A DNA stretch of 64,000 nt from an uncultured Bacilli bacterium (GTDB lineage: Bacteria > Bacillota_I > Bacilli_A > RF39 > UBA660): NCBI GenBank assembly GCA_934148845.1, contig CAKPDH010000003.1:62001-126000 (forward strand). The letters are read 5' to 3'. Every line of letters starts with the position of its first letter. Position 1 is the first letter of the stretch. The position numbers and the translations under genes are program-made. This document shows positions 62,180-64,000 of this stretch, piece after piece. Under the pieces are notes generated by a model. It saw only the letters and a list, made by a program, of their open reading frames with translations, ran no database searches and had not been told where the DNA came from.

Positions 62180-63421
62180 ATGCAAAAAAGAATATTAAGA
62201 ATTATTACATTGTTTTCAATATTACTTAGTCCATTAAATATTGTTAGTGCGTATGAATATGTTGATTCAAGTCGCTCTAATGTGATAAGTTCAATGATAA
62301 ATGATATATTTAATAAAAAAAGACAATATGATCAAATCTTTGGCGATATGATTGATGAAGAAACGACTGTATATTCAAAAACTAATACATTATATTGGTG
62401 GCCTATAGGTAGTATGGAGACTACAAAAAGTGGAAATATTACTTACGCAATGGGTAATCCTGAATATGTAAATATTTCTTCTGGATTTCAAGGACGTAAT
62501 GATCCAGCAACAGGTAAGTGGGTAAATCATACAGGACTTGATATTCCATCTGGAGGAAGGGTAAATGAAGTAAATGTAATTGCTGCAAATAGTGGTATTG
62601 TAGTATATCCAAATAAAAATTCTAAAATAGATTGTCCAACAGGACGTCAAAGTTATTCTCCTTGTAATGGTTATGGAAATTACGTAGTTATTCAACACAG
62701 TGATGGAAACTATACTTTGTATGGTCACTTATATCAAAATTCTATTTTAGTACGTTCTGGTGATAAAGTTGAGCAAGGACAAGTAATCGCTAAAGTAGGA
62801 AGTAGTGGTTACTCTACTGGAGCGCATGTACATTTTGAAGTAAGAATTGGTCAAAATGCCCAGAATGCTACTGTAGATCCACTTGAATATGTAAATGCTT
62901 CAAATCCAAGACCTGTATCAACTTCAGATGATAATGAATTGATAAAGATGCTAAAACATCTTGAAGGTGCAAAAACTAGTGGCGATAGTTATGTAGTTTA
63001 TCAACCTAAAAATGATGATCCAACGGTCGGTGTTGGTGTAAATTTAAAATATACTGCTGATATGTTTAAAAAATATAATTATGATGTATCTAATGTTAAA
63101 GCAGGTGATACACTTCCAAAGGATGTTGTTGATAATGTAATGATGGATATAATAGAAGATAAAAAAAGCTCTATTAGATCTATTATATCTGAAAATAATA
63201 TAACTCTTAAGGAATATCAAATTGATGCATTAGCTTTAATGTATTATCAAGCAGGTAACATTAATGGCTTTGTTACAAACTACAAAAAATATGGATGTAC
63301 TGAAGAATTTTATAAAAAATGGTTTTATAATAAAGGATTAAATAAAGAATATATAGAAGGTATCCATAATAGACGAAATAAAGAGTGGTTATTATTTTCT
63401 ACTGGTAAGTATACATATTAA
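62180..63421 (+). CDS. M23 peptidase-GH24 lysozyme fusion
   Basis: The ATG at 62180 follows GTGAGGTGTA; a GTG 12 bases upstream is within that site. 413 residues: a signal peptide (about 1-24), an M23 LytM-type domain (VIQHSDGNYTLYGHLYQ, HVHFEVRIG for the zinc His) and a C-terminal GH24 phage-type lysozyme domain (MLKHLEGAKT with the catalytic Glu, VGVGVNLKY, YQIDALALMYYQAG). The M23 part cuts peptides and the GH24 part cuts glycans. Such two-domain wall enzymes accompany type IV secretion and conjugation loci. Confidence 0.85.
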   Translation: MQKRILRIITLFSILLSPLNIVSAYEYVDSSRSNVISSMINDIFNKKRQYDQIFGDMIDEETTVYSKTNTLYWWPIGSMETTKSGNITYAMGNPEYVNISSGFQGRNDPATGKWVNHTGLDIPSGGRVNEVNVIAANSGIVVYPNKNSKIDCPTGRQSYSPCNGYGNYVVIQHSDGNYTLYGHLYQNSILVRSGDKVEQGQVIAKVGSSGYSTGAHVHFEVRIGQNAQNATVDPLEYVNASNPRPVSTSDDNELIKMLKHLEGAKTSGDSYVVYQPKNDDPTVGVGVNLKYTADMFKKYNYDVSNVKAGDTLPKDVVDNVMMDIIEDKKSSIRSIISENNITLKEYQIDALALMYYQAGNINGFVTNYKKYGCTEEFYKKWFYNKGLNKEYIEGIHNRRNKEWLLFSTGKYTY

Positions 63422-63432
63422 TGAGGTGAAAT

Positions 63433-63930
63433 ATGAAGAATAAAAAGAGTTTATTAATAATATTACTTTTTGTTGTTGCAATTATTGTATTAATAGTAAC
63501 AATATTTGCAAATAAAGAAGACAAAAGAAAAAATGACATAAGTATAGTTTATGATTATGGTGCATTTTATACTGTAAATTCTTGTCTATACAGATTTACA
63601 ACTTATATTTCATCTAATGATAGTAAAAGTGTTTTGCTTACTTTAAGTAATAATTATAAGAAAGAAAATAAAATAACTGAGGCTAATGTTTTAGAACATT
63701 TTAGTGATGTTCCTAGTGATTCTACTTTTGTATCTAAAAAAATGTATTATGAAAAGATTGATGACAATATTACAAAATATTATGTATATGGTTATTTTGA
63801 AGAAGATGTTTTAGATGATTATTATGAATCTAATAAAGATTTAAAAAATGTATATTACATTGTATATTTAGATTCTTCAAAAAAAATATTTTCTGTAGAA
63901 CCATATGATGGTAAAGTATTTGGAGGATAA
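63433..63930 (+). CDS. Single-pass secretion-locus protein, conjugation-type outer component
   Basis: 165 residues: an N-terminal helix (about 6-25) and an outside domain with YGAFYTVNSCLYRFTTYI and KYYVYGYFEEDVLDD. The short N-terminal anchor and roughly 130-residue outside domain fit VirB8-like or TcpC-like parts of Gram-positive type IV systems, but I cannot confirm the family. It starts 11 bases after the M23-GH24 stop, and the next gene starts 1 base after its own stop, so the operon continues. Confidence 0.5.
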   Translation: MKNKKSLLIILLFVVAIIVLIVTIFANKEDKRKNDISIVYDYGAFYTVNSCLYRFTTYISSNDSKSVLLTLSNNYKKENKITEANVLEHFSDVPSDSTFVSKKMYYEKIDDNITKYYVYGYFEEDVLDDYYESNKDLKNVYYIVYLDSSKKIFSVEPYDGKVFGG

Positions 63931-63931
63931 T

Positions 63932-64000
63932 ATGAATGATAGTTCTAAAAAAACATTAGTTGTATTAGTAATTGGAATTATAATAGTAGGAACATTATAT
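63932..64000 (+). CDS. Start of a further membrane protein, cut by the window edge
   Basis: The ATG at 63932, behind TGGAGG, opens MNDSSKKTLVVLVIGI and a hydrophobic helix; 23 codons are visible. Its spacing of 1 base shows that the secretion operon extends beyond the window. Confidence 0.6.
   Translation, partial: MNDSSKKTLVVLVIGIIIVGTLY

Noticed and set aside
33443..64000. Plain conjugative element
   Set aside because: No relaxase, coupling protein, integrase or att site appears in this part, and the block starts beside scpA. It stays possible that such genes lie beyond the window.

Overview
The window is very AT-rich DNA from a low-GC Gram-positive bacterium. TGA is used as a stop (for example at 1417-1419 and 40162-40164), so this is the standard code and not the Mycoplasma code. 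Cell-wall genes are present: undecaprenyl-diphosphatase, LysM amidase, sortase and M23/GH24 muralytic enzymes. My inference is an uncultured gut-type member of Bacilli near the walled relatives of the Mollicutes (RF39-like); this rests on style of gene content, not on a database match. Promoters repeatedly show an extended -10 (TGnTATAAT type), and many genes use a GGTGAT or GGAGG ribosome binding site.

Region 1 (1 to about 12.3 kb) is an integrated accessory island. It holds a partial membrane protein, a restriction-modification-like trio (T5orf172 GIY-YIG protein, EcoRI-family adenine methylase, DUF262-HNH nuclease), an unrecognised two-gene unit with a large membrane protein, a structured leader RNA before a frameshifted HTH replication-type gene, a large serine recombinase, a Bro-N antirepressor and a membrane-anchored PD-(D/E)XK-like protein. 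Its right edge cuts a LysM N-acetylmuramoyl-L-alanine amidase gene, whose 5' part is missing, so the island (or a nested pair of elements) sits inside that gene.

Region 2 (12.3 to 33.3 kb) is mostly chromosomal: two unknown genes, a CmpB-like membrane protein, an extended SDR, rlmD, uppP, a GtrA-like protein, gpmI, a Nudix hydrolase, tRNA-Leu(CAA) and scpA-scpB. Accessory pieces are interleaved: an AIPR-family abortive-infection-like gene, one intact and one broken collagen-like (GPT-repeat) surface gene, a truncated IS30 transposase, a frameshifted small gene, clusters of DNA hairpins, about 60-bp direct repeats and a truncated serine recombinase near the tRNA.

Region 3 (33.4 kb to the end) is the most notable part: a co-directional, about 30-kb envelope and secretion locus that mixes two kinds of machine. 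The Tad (type IVc pilus) side has CpaB, the TadA ATPase, TadB- and TadC-like proteins, a pilin-like protein, TadE-like pseudopilins and a TadZ-like protein. The type IV secretion side has three VirB2/TrbC-like pilins, a VirB6/TrbL-like channel, a PrgI/VirB3-like protein, a VirB4 ATPase split into two overlapping genes, a membrane-anchored C39-like peptidase, a lipoprotein and an M23-GH24 muramidase. Around them lie two large cysteine-rich SpaA-domain proteins, a surface protein with an NPNTG sorting signal and a class B sortase with an unusual cytosolic N-terminal domain. No relaxase or VirD4 coupling protein appears before the window ends, so a chromosomally fixed pilus, adhesion or protein-secretion machine seems more likely than conjugation. 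That is an inference, and the operon continues past base 64000.
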